Origin: CAWAVN01 sp963825075
Lineage (GTDB): Bacteria > Planctomycetota > Planctomycetia > Planctomycetales > Planctomycetaceae
Direction of reading: 5' to 3'
NCBI GenBank assembly: GCA_963825075.1
Contig: CAWGRX010000024.1
Location: 1-64,000, forward strand
Length of the DNA stretch: 64,000 nt
Made by a program: the position numbers and the translations under genes. Of this stretch, positions 8,311 to 18,700 are shown one piece after another (position 1 is the first letter of the stretch; each line of letters opens with the position of its first letter). Below the pieces are notes generated by a model. That model searched no databases and was not told where the DNA came from. It saw nothing but the letters and a program-made list of their open reading frames with translations.

Positions 8311-9366
8311 TTAGTATTGGCCGACGGGCTCTTTGTCTTTGGGGTTGCAGAGCCGGCGGATGGTGTGGCGGTTGATGTTTTCGGAAATGAAGTGCACGCT
8401 GCCGTCGCCGAAGAGAGCGTGGCAACCCCCGGTGTGCTGGCTAAACGGCTCATCGTTGGGGCCGCAGTTGTTGATATTCCAGGGGCATCCCGGAGGGCCG
8501 CCGTCGGGGGTGGGATTGTTGTTGATGATGCTGTTCGACCCGCTACCCAAGTTTTGCGGGCCGGACACGCCGCTGCCGTTGTCCGGGTCGGCCCAGCGGT
8601 TGGGGGCACCATAGGGGCCGCCGAATTGGCCGGGAATCTGATCGGCAGTGGCGAACAACTGGCTTTGGTCGATGCCGAAACCGCCGGAACCGCCCAAGAG
8701 CCGGGCGCCTTGGTTATAGTGGCCCGCCGTTTGGGTGGGACGCCCGGCATCTTCGATGACCACGATGGTATTGCTCAGCCCATCGACGACATAGGCGATC
8801 GGGTTACAGAAACCCAACGCCCCGCCGCGGTCGGCACCCAAGCTGCCGTTGCCGCTGGGACTCCGCAATCCGGTGGTGGGAGAGATGTCCACATAGGCGA
8901 CCGGCATGTAGTCGGTGTTGCCGTAACCGAGCGTGTCCTTTTGCGTCGTCGCGTTTGACGGGCAGACGTAGATGGGAATGTGCGTCTTGGCCAGGACCTG
9001 ATTGGCGGCATTGGTGTAGTGCACTTCTTTGGTCCACCGGCCCCAAATCGCGGCCTGATCAACGAAGGGCAGAATCGCGGTGTGCATCGACACGGGGAAC
9101 ATCTTCCGGGTGATGTTCTTCTCGTCCGTGCTTTCCCCGGAGGAGGGCAGGCGGTTGAACTGCGTATTGTAATTGTGGATTGCGATGCCGATTTGCTTGA
9201 GATTGTTTTTGCAAGTTGACTGCCGGGCCGCTTCGCGGGCTTGCTGCACGGCCGGAAGGAGCAGCGCGATCAGAATGGCGATAATCGCGATCACCACCAA
9301 CAATTCGATGAGCGTAAACCCTCGGGATCGGGGACGGGGCTTAAGGATCTGAGTCTGTGGATTCAT
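8311..9366 (-). CDS. DUF1559 (prepilin-like) secreted protein
   Basis: A typical planctomycete DUF1559 protein of 351 residues. The N-terminus carries a type IV prepilin/pseudopilin signal (R-G-F-T-L-I-E-L-L-V-V-I-A-I-I-A-I-L, about residues 15-32) followed by the conserved LLPAVQQAREAARQ and CKNNLKQIGIAIHNY. The C-terminal block H-T-G-G-C-H-A-L-F-G-D-G-S-V-H-F is also diagnostic. It would be processed by a prepilin peptidase and anchored at the cell surface. AGGAG lies about 7 nt upstream of the start. The precise role of DUF1559 proteins is not established. Confidence 0.93.
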   Translation of the reverse strand: MNPQTQILKPRPRSRGFTLIELLVVIAIIAILIALLLPAVQQAREAARQSTCKNNLKQIGIAIHNYNTQFNRLPSSGESTDEKNITRKMFPVSMHTAILPFVDQAAIWGRWTKEVHYTNAANQVLAKTHIPIYVCPSNATTQKDTLGYGNTDYMPVAYVDISPTTGLRSPSGNGSLGADRGGALGFCNPIAYVVDGLSNTIVVIEDAGRPTQTAGHYNQGARLLGGSGGFGIDQSQLFATADQIPGQFGGPYGAPNRWADPDNGSGVSGPQNLGSGSNSIINNNPTPDGGPPGCPWNINNCGPNDEPFSQHTGGCHALFGDGSVHFISENINRHTIRRLCNPKDKEPVGQY

Positions 9367-10366
9367 TCAAACACTCCTGATGTCGGGTACGAGGTTAGTG
9401 GTTCTCTCGCCGCACAACGCGGGAAAGCGGTTTCACAAACATTGTCAATAGGTAGGTGGGGTTCGGACGCCCGGCAGGTCAAAAGCAACGGGTCATGTTG
9501 GGACGGGCATCCGAGGAGGTTCTCTGTAAGGATTTTGAGGAGGGAGGTCCGGTCTAACTCAAATTCAGTTCTTTCAATCAATAGGTTCGTAAGGAGAGTA
9601 GTTCCGAATTGTTTAGATATTGTGAACGAAAGGTGAGGTTGTAAAAAATTTCCCCATAAAGCTCCTTTCGTAATGCAACCGCGAAACGCACCGGCTCCCG
9701 GACAAGCCTTTGGTGCCCGATGCCATGCCCGTGATATTTGTGTTTTTAAGCAGCCCGATTGGGAAACCATCTTGGTTTCATCTTTCGTTCAACCGTCACG
9801 GCGAGGTTTGAAAGAAATGATAGTTGGAATTGTATCGCTGTAATGAAGGTGGGAAGAAAATCGTATGAGGAAGCCTTAACTCAGGGATTTCACGATGAAA
9901 AAGGATTGCGTCTCGAAAAAGTCAAAGCATCAGCGCGAGTATGTTAGGGGCGAATTGTTTAGGTTTTATGAACAAAGAATGAATACACGAAGAATTTGTC
10001 CGCCGCCAAAGAAATGCGGCTTCTTCAAAGAACAACCTGCCGCGGAGAAAGCGCTCCGGAGTCTCAGAAAAAAGCGGAAGGCTCCTGCCATCGATGCGAT
10101 CGCGCTGATTCGCAAATTCGGGAGAAAAACGTGTTTGTTGAGGTTATCTCGTAACCTGTGCCAGGAGTCGGCACACCTCGGGGGAATCTATTCACTAAAC
10201 TTTTCCTACCGCGGGGGTGAACGTCCTGTTCCGGTGCACTGTTTCAAAGCCTCCCGCGGCCCCCAGTTGAGCAGGGTATCTTTCAAGGAGGAAAACCTGC
10301 CTGGCGCGAACTGTTCCCTCTTCCTGTCTTATTCGAGCTTCTCCCTTCGATCGAATCGACCTCGCC
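9367..10366. other. 1-kb intergenic region, no supported gene
   Basis: Between the divergent DUF1559 and HD-GYP genes. Several short open frames exist on both strands, but none has a family-like composition or a ribosome-binding site. It must contain the two promoters, but I see no decisive -35/-10 pair. Confidence 0.5.
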
Positions 10367-11671
10367 ATGGCGATCACCAACAAGTCCTCCGACTACAAGC
10401 GCGTCCCGATCACGTCCCTGCGCGTGGGGACGACGCTGAAGGAGCCGATTTTTGAGGCCGACAGCATGCCGGGAAAGGATCTCTTGCTGCTAGCCGCCGG
10501 TCATCAGCTTACGCAGAACGTGGTGGACCAGTTGGTGAAGCGGGGCATTTCGGAGGTGCGCGTCTCCGTGCGCGAACTCGAGCGGATGTATAAGGCGCCC
10601 GGCTCGCTCGCCGAACGAAACCCCGCGGCGGCCGCGGCGGTTAAGCGGGCGAGTCAAGAAGAACTCCGCGACGCCGCGGAAAAGTTCAGCATTTCCCCAC
10701 AATCTCATCTTCACCAGGTTAAACAACACGGGGCGTTAACCTATCCGCCGGAACGCATCGCCAAAGTCTTAGACAGCTACCAAAAAACGACCGATCAAGT
10801 TGATGTGCTCTTGGACGGTTTGTGCCAGGGAAACATGCCAAGCTCCGCCCAAATGGCCGGGGCCTCGGAAGAATCCTTGAACCTCATCGCCGATGACATC
10901 GATTTGGTGGTGGCATTGGGACTCAACCCGGCCGACGAACTCTATTCCTCCCAGCACAGCCTGCAGACGGCGATGCTCGCGATGTCCGTGGGGACCACGC
11001 TGGGGCTGAAGCGAGACCAGTTGGTCGAACTGGGCATCGGCTGCCTGGTGCACGATGCCGGGATGCGGTTTATCCCGCAAGAGCTGGTCCACGCCGACAG
11101 GAAACTCACCGAGATCGAGTTCTTGGAAATTACCAAGCACCCCATCATCACGTTTGATCTCCTTAAAGATACGTTCGACGTGCCCACCGGTTCGCGGATG
11201 GTCGCTTACCAAATGCACGAACGCTTAAACGGGACCGGCTACCCCCGCCAGCGCCACGGCACGCAAATCCACCCGCTGGCCCGCATCGCGATGGTCGCGG
11301 ACACCTTCGTGGCGATGGTCTCGCCCCGCCCCTACCGCGTCGGCATGCTGCCTTACAAAGTCATGCAGTACATGCTCCTGGCGGTGAAGCACGGGCTGTT
11401 CGATGCCGACGTCGTGCGGGGGCTTCTGCAAACCACGTCACTGTTTCCGATCGGTTCTTATGTCGAACTCAACGACGGCCGCAGGGCCCGAGTCGTCCGC
11501 GCCCATCGGGAATTGTTCAACAAGCCGGTTGTAGAAATCGATCTGCCGGAAGGCGCGGACGGGGAACCGGAACTCATCGACACCGCCGCCGGCTCCGATT
11601 TCGAGATCGTCCGCGCCCTGCCCATGCCGCCCCGCCGGATCAAAGACGCCAGCTTCGCCACAGCCGGCTGA
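10367..11671 (+). CDS. HD-GYP domain protein (putative cyclic-di-GMP phosphodiesterase)
   Basis: The 434-residue product has an N-terminal DUF3391-like region (about 10-75) with V-P-I-T-S-L-R-V-G-T-T-L-x-x-P-I, then an HD-GYP domain with the metal-binding pair in LVHDAGM (His229-Asp230) and the GYP signature in N-G-T-G-Y-P (about 288-293). A C-terminal segment resembles the usual tail (F-P-I-G-S-Y-V-E-L-N-D-G). HD-GYP enzymes hydrolyse cyclic-di-GMP in the cytoplasm and affect motility and surface attachment. The gene is monocistronic and ends at a strong shared hairpin. Confidence 0.88.
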   Translation: MAITNKSSDYKRVPITSLRVGTTLKEPIFEADSMPGKDLLLLAAGHQLTQNVVDQLVKRGISEVRVSVRELERMYKAPGSLAERNPAAAAAVKRASQEELRDAAEKFSISPQSHLHQVKQHGALTYPPERIAKVLDSYQKTTDQVDVLLDGLCQGNMPSSAQMAGASEESLNLIADDIDLVVALGLNPADELYSSQHSLQTAMLAMSVGTTLGLKRDQLVELGIGCLVHDAGMRFIPQELVHADRKLTEIEFLEITKHPIITFDLLKDTFDVPTGSRMVAYQMHERLNGTGYPRQRHGTQIHPLARIAMVADTFVAMVSPRPYRVGMLPYKVMQYMLLAVKHGLFDADVVRGLLQTTSLFPIGSYVELNDGRRARVVRAHRELFNKPVVEIDLPEGADGEPELIDTAAGSDFEIVRALPMPPRRIKDASFATAG

Positions 11672-11676
11672 CGAAG

Positions 11677-11739
11677 AAGAGCCGCGCACGAAGTAAGCGG
11701 TACTGCGTCTCGAAACCGCTTACTTCGTGCGCGGCTCTT
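11677..11739. terminator. 25-bp palindromic terminator / dispersed repeat
   Basis: Arms 11677-11701 and 11715-11739 are perfectly complementary over 25 bp and contain the same GAGCCGCGCACGAAGT core as 8148-8216. It lies between the convergent HD-GYP and aspartokinase genes, followed by TTT on the plus strand. It probably serves as a bidirectional terminator. Confidence 0.8.
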
Positions 11740-11765
11740 TATGACAGATCGTCTTTGAACTTCGT

Positions 11766-13568
11766 CTATCGGTTGGGCGCGACGAGATCGAAGGCTTCTA
11801 AGAGTTGGTCCAAGGCTTTCTCGCCCAACTCGGCGGCGACGACGGCGCTCATGCGGACTTCGCTGGTGTTGATGAGCTGCACATTGATCCCCGCTTCCGA
11901 AAGTGCGCGAAACGCCCGGTCGCCGACGCCCGTGTGACTCCGCAGACCGATGCCCATAATCGACAGCTTCGCGATGTCCCGGTCGAAGCTGAGGAGGGCG
12001 CTGTCCCATTGTTCGAGCACTTCCCGCGTGAGCAACAGGCATTGGTCGAGGTCTTCCCGCGGCACGGTGAACGACAATCGCGTGCGTCCGCTGTGGCTGA
12101 CGTTTTGCACGATCATATCGACCATGATTCCGCCCTCGGCCACCGCCGTGAAAATCTCCCCCGCCACGCCGGGCTGGTCGGGCAGATTGGTCAGCGTCAC
12201 GCGGGATTGGTCGGCATCGAGTTCCACTTCGCTCACGACGATGTCCTCCATCGACGCCAATCCCGCGACGACTTCCCGTTCCAATTCCTCGCGGGCTTCG
12301 TTGGTGCTTTGGTGTTTATCCCGGCTTTGGAAACCGACGTTCGGCTGGCTTTGCACCGGCTCTTGGAGTTTGAAGCCGTCGTGCACCGCCTGGACCGCGG
12401 CTTCAGATTGGCTGCGATCGACCAGCACCGAGATTTTGATCTCGCTGGTCGTCACCATGCCGATATTGATGTTCGCCTCGGCCAGGACGGAAAACATCTG
12501 CGCGGCAACGCCGGTGTGCGTTTTCATCCCGCTGCCCACGGCGGAGACTTTGGAGACGTTCGTCCCATGCAGCACCTGGCCGGAACCGAGTTGCTTCACG
12601 GCGGTTTGGGCTGCGGTGAGGGCGTCGGCAAGTTCGTTTTCCGGCACCGTGAAAGAAACTTCTGCCAGGCCGCCGCTGCCCACGTCCTGGACGACCATGT
12701 CGATGGGGATTTTCCGCTGGGCCATTTGCGAGAAGATCAAACTCATTACGCCGGGCCGGTCGGGAATATCTGAGAGCGAAACGCGGGCTTCGTTCCGCAC
12801 CAGCGCGACGCCGGTGACCACGGGCGGTTGGGCCAATCCCTGCGAAGAGATCAGCGTGCCCTCGCCATCGGAATAGGAGGGCCGAACCCGTAGCGGCACG
12901 CGGTATTTCTTGGCGAACTCGATCGAGCGGGAGTGCATCACCCCCGCGCCGAAGCTGGCGAGTTCCAGCATTTCATCGTAGGTGATGTGGTCGATCTTGC
13001 GGGACGATTGGACCAGCCGGGGATCGGTGGTGAAAACGCCCTCCACGTCGGTGTAGATTTCGCACTCGGCCGCATCCAAGACCGCCGCCAGCGCCGCCGC
13101 GGTGGAGTCGCTTCCGCCGCGACCGAGAGTGGTGATGTTAAGGTCCTCATCCACGCCCTGAAACCCGCAAGCGATGATGATTTTCCCCGCATCGAGGGCC
13201 GAGCGCATGCGGTCGGTGGAGATGTGCCGGATGCGGGCTTTGGTATGGGAGGAGTCGGTGACGATGCCGATCTGCCCGCCGGTGAAGCTCACCGCTTCCA
13301 CGCCTAGGGACTGCACAGCCATCGCGGTGAGGGCAACGGATTCCTGCTCGCCGGTGGACAAGAGCATGTCCATTTCGCGGGGCGGCGGGTTGTCGGTGAT
13401 TTCCCGGGCGAGCGAGACCAGTTCATCCGTTTTCTTGCCCCGCGCACTCACCACCACGACCACCTGATAGCCTTCCCGCATTTTCCGCACGGCCCGCTGA
13501 GCCGCGGTTTTGATCTTCGTCGCATCCGCGACACTCGTCCCACCAAACTTTTGTACAATGACTGACAC
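11766..13568 (-). CDS. lysC: aspartate kinase with extended ACT region
   Basis: Catalyses ATP-dependent phosphorylation of aspartate, the first step towards lysine, threonine and methionine. The kinase domain (residues 1 to about 245) begins with the signature K-F-G-G-T-S-V and contains T-T-L-G-R-G-G-S-D-S-T-A. Residues about 265-600 hold four ACT-like units in two similar pairs (S-D-I-P-D-R-P-G-V-M, V-S-A-V-G-S-G-M, T-N-L-P-D-Q-P-G-V-A, L-S-I-M-G-I-G-L). At 600 residues it is about 190 longer than the common 405-residue form, so amino-acid feedback may be more complex. It appears monocistronic. Confidence 0.94.
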   Translation of the reverse strand: MSVIVQKFGGTSVADATKIKTAAQRAVRKMREGYQVVVVVSARGKKTDELVSLAREITDNPPPREMDMLLSTGEQESVALTAMAVQSLGVEAVSFTGGQIGIVTDSSHTKARIRHISTDRMRSALDAGKIIIACGFQGVDEDLNITTLGRGGSDSTAAALAAVLDAAECEIYTDVEGVFTTDPRLVQSSRKIDHITYDEMLELASFGAGVMHSRSIEFAKKYRVPLRVRPSYSDGEGTLISSQGLAQPPVVTGVALVRNEARVSLSDIPDRPGVMSLIFSQMAQRKIPIDMVVQDVGSGGLAEVSFTVPENELADALTAAQTAVKQLGSGQVLHGTNVSKVSAVGSGMKTHTGVAAQMFSVLAEANINIGMVTTSEIKISVLVDRSQSEAAVQAVHDGFKLQEPVQSQPNVGFQSRDKHQSTNEAREELEREVVAGLASMEDIVVSEVELDADQSRVTLTNLPDQPGVAGEIFTAVAEGGIMVDMIVQNVSHSGRTRLSFTVPREDLDQCLLLTREVLEQWDSALLSFDRDIAKLSIMGIGLRSHTGVGDRAFRALSEAGINVQLINTSEVRMSAVVAAELGEKALDQLLEAFDLVAPNR

Positions 13569-14101
13569 GGTTTTGACCTATGGATTTCTCGAATTTGGAG
13601 GTTTAGTTTTCGGCGAAACGAGCCGCGTAAGAATCGGTCGAAAAATATCTGTCCGATCAGCCGGAACACGCTAGCGTCCGGTTGTCTCCGAGAACCGGGG
13701 CGGACCACCCGGAGGGCGGTGCCCCCCGGCGGATGATAATTCCAACAATGATTCTTCGAGCGATCCTAAGCGGACGGGTGTGGGCGACATTTGAGGATAG
13801 CAAACCCGCGAAGCCCCGAAAATGGAACGCCGACACACGGAAAACGTCTCCTTCAACTTCTCTGATGCTTATCATTCGTTCCGACCCCCCCCCGGAATCG
13901 GCAAAACCTTTGCACTGGGACGGCGTTGGAATCGAAGAGTTGAATTGGATAGAATTTTTATGGTTGGATTCCACGGGAGAGCAGGGTGGGGGTTTCATGA
14001 TTCAATCTACGTCCCTGACGCCCGGCGGGCCGATTCAACCCGGTTGTTTGTCCGGCATGGAAATCCTCGCTCGAATCGTCAAATTGGACAGGGAGCTTTG
14101 C
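13569..14101. other. intergenic region upstream of DUF1501 gene
   Basis: About 530 bp. It holds a GCTAGC-centred repeat at 13658-13682 and presumably the divergent promoters of lysC and the DUF1501 gene. The DUF1501 reading frame happens to stay open upstream (to 13682), but no family-like residues occur there. Confidence 0.5.
13658..13682. repeat. GCTAGC-centred dispersed repeat
   Basis: A short imperfect palindrome (AGCCGGAACACGCTAGCG followed by TCCGGTT) nearly identical to one at 27535-27560. Related GCTAGCGCC units occur at 27585-27661. Probably a planctomycete dispersed repeat. Confidence 0.65.
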
Positions 14102-15505
14102 ATGAACGATTTCCAATTGAACCGGCGGCAGGCCCTCATCGCGAGCGGCTTGGGCGCGTTGAGTCTCGGCATGCCTGGCGTGGTGCTGGGGACCGACAAA
14201 GTCGATGCTGCCGGCAGCGCCGTCGCCTCGGACAAGTCTTGCATCTTTGTCCTGCTCTGCGGCGGGCCGAGCCACGTTGACACCTGGGACATGAAGCCCA
14301 ACGCCCCCTTGGATTATCGCGGACCGTACGAACCCATCGCCACCAAAGTGCCGGGCATGCGGATCAACGAGATGCACACCCGCCTGGCGAAGTTGAGCGA
14401 CAAGTTCACGCTCATCAATTCCATGTCGCATCCTGGGGCGATCAGCAATCACTTCGACGCGATGCACAATCTGCTCAGCGGTTCTTCGGAAAAGCGGGTG
14501 CAGCAAGGCCAGCCGAACGATCAACCTTACATCGGCTCGTTCGTGGCCAAGCACAAACCCAGCACCCGCAATTTCGTTTCCAACGCCTGGCTCATCAAAT
14601 GCGTGGGCAGGCCCGTCTTCTGTGCGCCCAACATTGGCATCGGCGGATACCTGGGGTCGGCGTATGCGCCGCTGTTTGTCGGCTCGGCGGACAATCATCC
14701 GGCGATGGACGACTTCCAGCCGCCGCAGATCTATAACTCTTACGACGAGAAACGATTTGAAGTTCGCAAGACGCTGCTCGCCCGCCTGGAATCCACCCGG
14801 CTGGACAAGGACAAGCAGGTGAAGGACTGGTCGAACCTCCGGGAAAAGACCTATGACGCATTGACGCGGGCCGAAGGCCGGCAGGCGTTTGATCTAAGTC
14901 AGGAACCGGCCAGCGTCCGCCGGCGCTACGGGATGCATCCGCTCGGACAGAATCTGCTGCTCGCGCGGCGGATGGTGGAATCCGGCGTCCGCTTCGTGAC
15001 CGTCAACGGTTGGACGGGACAGGCGGAGCATGACAAACAAGGCCCGCCGAGCAGCAGTTGGGACATGCACGGCGGAAACATGGGGATGGGCAACGCCTTC
15101 GGCACTGGCTCTTACGGGATGGGGTTTTGTTTGCCGCGTTTGGATCAGGCGCTCTCCGGGTTGCTGACCGATCTAAGCGAGCGCGGCCTGTTGGAAAATA
15201 CGCTCGTCGTCGTGACGGGCGAGTTTGGCCGCACGCCGTATGTGCTCAAGCAGAACCCGCCCGGACGCCAGCATTGGCCCCGGTGTTTTTCCGCGATCCT
15301 GGCCGGCGCGGGCATCGGCGGCGGGAACGTGTATGGCAAGTCCAACAAGTATGGCGAGTATCCCACCCAAAGCCCCGTCCGCCCCGAGGAACTGGCCGCG
15401 ACCATCTACCACGCCTTGGGCATCCCGATCAACAATCCCCAGGATGCCAGCGGCATTTCTCGCACCCTGACGACCGGCAAGCCAGTGATGGGCTTGTTTG
15501 GGTGA
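14102..15505 (+). CDS. DUF1501 family twin-arginine exported protein
   Basis: The start at 14102 (MNDFQLNRRQALIASGLG) gives a Tat-type signal with a twin arginine; longer in-frame starts add no similarity. The mature region has the family hallmarks C-G-G-P-S-H-V-D-T-W-D-M-K-P, G-M-R-I-N-E-M-H, R-F-V-T-V-N-G-W and V-V-V-T-G-E-F-G-R-T-P, and ends with a GKPVMGLFG-like block. DUF1501 proteins are sulfatase-like, abundant in planctomycetes, and often paired with DUF1549/DUF1553 proteins. No such partner is adjacent here. Substrate unknown. Confidence 0.93.
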   Translation: MNDFQLNRRQALIASGLGALSLGMPGVVLGTDKVDAAGSAVASDKSCIFVLLCGGPSHVDTWDMKPNAPLDYRGPYEPIATKVPGMRINEMHTRLAKLSDKFTLINSMSHPGAISNHFDAMHNLLSGSSEKRVQQGQPNDQPYIGSFVAKHKPSTRNFVSNAWLIKCVGRPVFCAPNIGIGGYLGSAYAPLFVGSADNHPAMDDFQPPQIYNSYDEKRFEVRKTLLARLESTRLDKDKQVKDWSNLREKTYDALTRAEGRQAFDLSQEPASVRRRYGMHPLGQNLLLARRMVESGVRFVTVNGWTGQAEHDKQGPPSSSWDMHGGNMGMGNAFGTGSYGMGFCLPRLDQALSGLLTDLSERGLLENTLVVVTGEFGRTPYVLKQNPPGRQHWPRCFSAILAGAGIGGGNVYGKSNKYGEYPTQSPVRPEELAATIYHALGIPINNPQDASGISRTLTTGKPVMGLFG

Positions 15506-15785
15506 GGTCGGGAAAGACGACAAATGCATTCGCACTTCGGGATCGTATTCGGATTCCGGCACGTCCCGCAGCAACTCGTGAAAGTTCCCGCCGGCACTTC
15601 GGTTGATGACCTGATTTCAACTAAATCGTGAAATCCACCAAATTGCCGGAGAAACTTCTTCCATGATGCACTCATTCTGCTAGGGTAACCCCAGAGGCTC
15701 CGCATTGGCCTTGGGGATCCGACGGACGTTGCACTTCTATTCCTCACGTCACACTTTCTTACAAGTCGCACTTACAAGGAGAGAA

Positions 15786-18700
15786 ATGATGCTGCGCAAA
15801 TGGTTGGCTGAGTGGAAACGCTGTGGACGGATCACCTCATCTCAATTATTTCGACGAGATCGCAAGCGCCCCAGCGTGGTGCCCATTCAGGCGGAGGTCT
15901 TGGAAGATCGCGTATTGTTGGCCGTTTTCACGGTTAATACGACGGCCGATGTCATCGCCGAGGATGGGAATGTCAGCCTCCGCGAAGCGATCCAGGCGGC
16001 AAACACCAACGCAACGGTCAATGCCGACGCCGGTGCGGGGGATGTGACCGGAGATCAAATCCAGTTCGATTCGACGGTGTTCGCTGCGGCCAATAGCGCG
16101 ACGATCACGGGGGGCACGTTGCATGGCGAGTTTAAGATTACGGACGACCTCGTCATTGACGGGGTGACCGGGGGCGTGAGTGTCACGATTTCGGGGAACA
16201 ACGCCATTCGCGTGTTTAACATCGATACCAACGCCAATGCGGGTTTCGCGCAACCGGTGCAATTCAGCGGGTTGACGATCACTCAGGGCAATACCGCGGG
16301 CAGCACGGGGGACGACGGCGGGGCCGTTTTGATCGCCGACCGGGAATCGGTCACGCTGACCAACGTGACGATTTCCAGCAGCACCGCGGCAGGTCTGGGT
16401 GGAGGCATCGCGAACGGCGACGGGATTCTGAGGATCAATGGAGGAACCATCAGCGAGAATTCCGCAGCGAGCGGAGGCGGACTCGCCAACGTCGGCGGGA
16501 CGTTGATCTCCAGCAGCGCCATCATCAGCAACAACCAAGCGACCGTCGCCGGGGGCGGAATCGAGACACGTACAATTGATAATCGCACGGTCCAGACGGT
16601 GTTGAGCAACGCCACGGTCTTCGGCAATAGCGCGGGCGTGAACGGCGGCGGCGTGCACGTGACGGCGTCCTCGACGTTGGGCGCTCATCAAACGCAAATC
16701 GAAGGCGGAACCGTTGCGAGCAATACCGCCGGTCAGGAAGGCGGGGGCCTGTGGAACGGGGCGACCGCATTCATGTCGATCAACGGCACGGCGATCACTG
16801 GAAACACCGCACAGATTACGAATGCGGCCAACGACGCGCAAGGCGGCGGGGGCGTTTTTAATAACGGCGGGACCGTTACCATCAGCAATGCCACAATTTC
16901 CAATAACCGTGTCAGCGGGGCGAGCGGCGGGGCCGATGACGGGGGAGGCGGGATTTTTAACGACGGCCGAAATACGGCCAACGCCGGCGTCACACTGAAT
17001 AACGTCACGATCAGCAGCAACTCGGTGCTGTCCACCAGCTTGAACGGAGCCGGCGTGCTCAACATCGGCGTGGCGGGGAACAATGCGACTGTCAGCGTCA
17101 ACAACGGCACGATCGCCGGCAACTCGGCGGCCAGAGCCGGCGGCGGGATTGAATCCAACAATGGGATCGTGAACCTTGCCGGAACGACAATTTCCGCGAA
17201 TAGCGCGGGCGTCAATGGGGGCGGTGTGCACGTCACCGCGGCGGATGCGACAACCGTCGCCGATAGCACCTTCAGCAGCAACACCGCCGGTCAGGAAGGC
17301 GGCGGCCTTTGGAATTCCGCGACGGGGACAATGACGATTTACGGCGGAAACATCACCAGCAACACGGCGCTCATTGGGAATGCCGCGAACGATGCCCAAG
17401 GCGGCGGCGGGGTCTTCAATAACGGGGGGACGCTTAACGTTACCGGCGCGGCCATTTCCAGCAATGTCGTCAGCGGCACGAGTGCCGGGAGCGATGACGG
17501 CGGCGGCGGAATCTTTAACGACGGTCGAAACACAATGGGCGCGACGGTCACGCTGAGTAACGTGACCATCGACAGCAACAGCGTGCAATCGACCAGCCTG
17601 AATGGCGCGGGGATTTTGAACATCGGACAGGCGGGCAATAACGCCACGGTCAACGTCACCGACGGTCGTATTGCGAATAACACAGCGGCCCGGGCGGGGG
17701 GTGGAATTGAAACCAACAATGGCGTTCTCAATCTTTCGGACACCACGGTTTCTGGCAACAGCGCAGGCGTCAACGGCAGCGGCCTGCACGTTTCGGGTGC
17801 CGATGCCGCGACAATCACCGGCGGGACCTTCCGTAGCAATACTGCCGGCCAGGAAGGCGGCGGCCTGTGGAACTCCGCAACGGGAACGATGACGATCTCT
17901 GGGACCGCCATTACCGGCAACACGGCTCTAATCGGAAACGCCTCCGGCGATGCCCAGGGCGGCGGCGGGGTCTTTAATAACGGGGGGACGCTCAATATCA
18001 GTAACGCGACGGTTTCCAGCAACGTCGTCAGCGGTGCCAGTGCCGGTGCGGATGATGGAGGGGGCGGAATCTTTAATGACGGCCGAAACACGATGGGCGC
18101 AACGGTCACGCTGAATAACGTGACCATCGACGGCAACACCGTGCAATCGAGCAGCCTGAACGGTGGGGGGATTTTGAACATCGGCCAGGCGGGGAGCGAC
18201 GCCACCGTCAATATGACCAACGGAAACATCACGAACAACACGGCTGCCCGGGCGGGGGGTGGAATCGAAACCAACACCGGCGTCATCAATTTGTTCAACG
18301 TCACGGCTTCCGGAAACAGCGCGGGCGTCAATGGCGGAGGCTTGCACATTACCGGATCCGATTCCGCTTTTGTCGCGGGCGGGTTGTTCCGCAGCAATAC
18401 CGCTGGTCAGGAGGGCGGCGGGTTATGGAACTCCGCGACGGGGACATTAGCAATCAATGGCACCACAATTACAGACAATACCGCACTGATCGGAAACGCC
18501 GGGGGCGATGCCCAGGGCGGTGGCGGAGTCTTCAACAACGGCGGCACGCTCAACGTTACAGGCGCGACGATTTCCAGCAATGTCGTCAGCGGAGCGAGTG
18601 CCGGCGCGGATGATGGAGGCGGCGGAATCTTTAATGATGGCCGAAACACGATGGGCGCGACGGTCACGCTGAATAACGTGACCATCGACGGCAACACCGT

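Noticed and set aside
9363..10455. Short ORFs in the 1-kb gap between DUF1559 and HD-GYP genes
   Set aside because: No family-like sequence, no ribosome-binding sites, and inconsistent codon composition.
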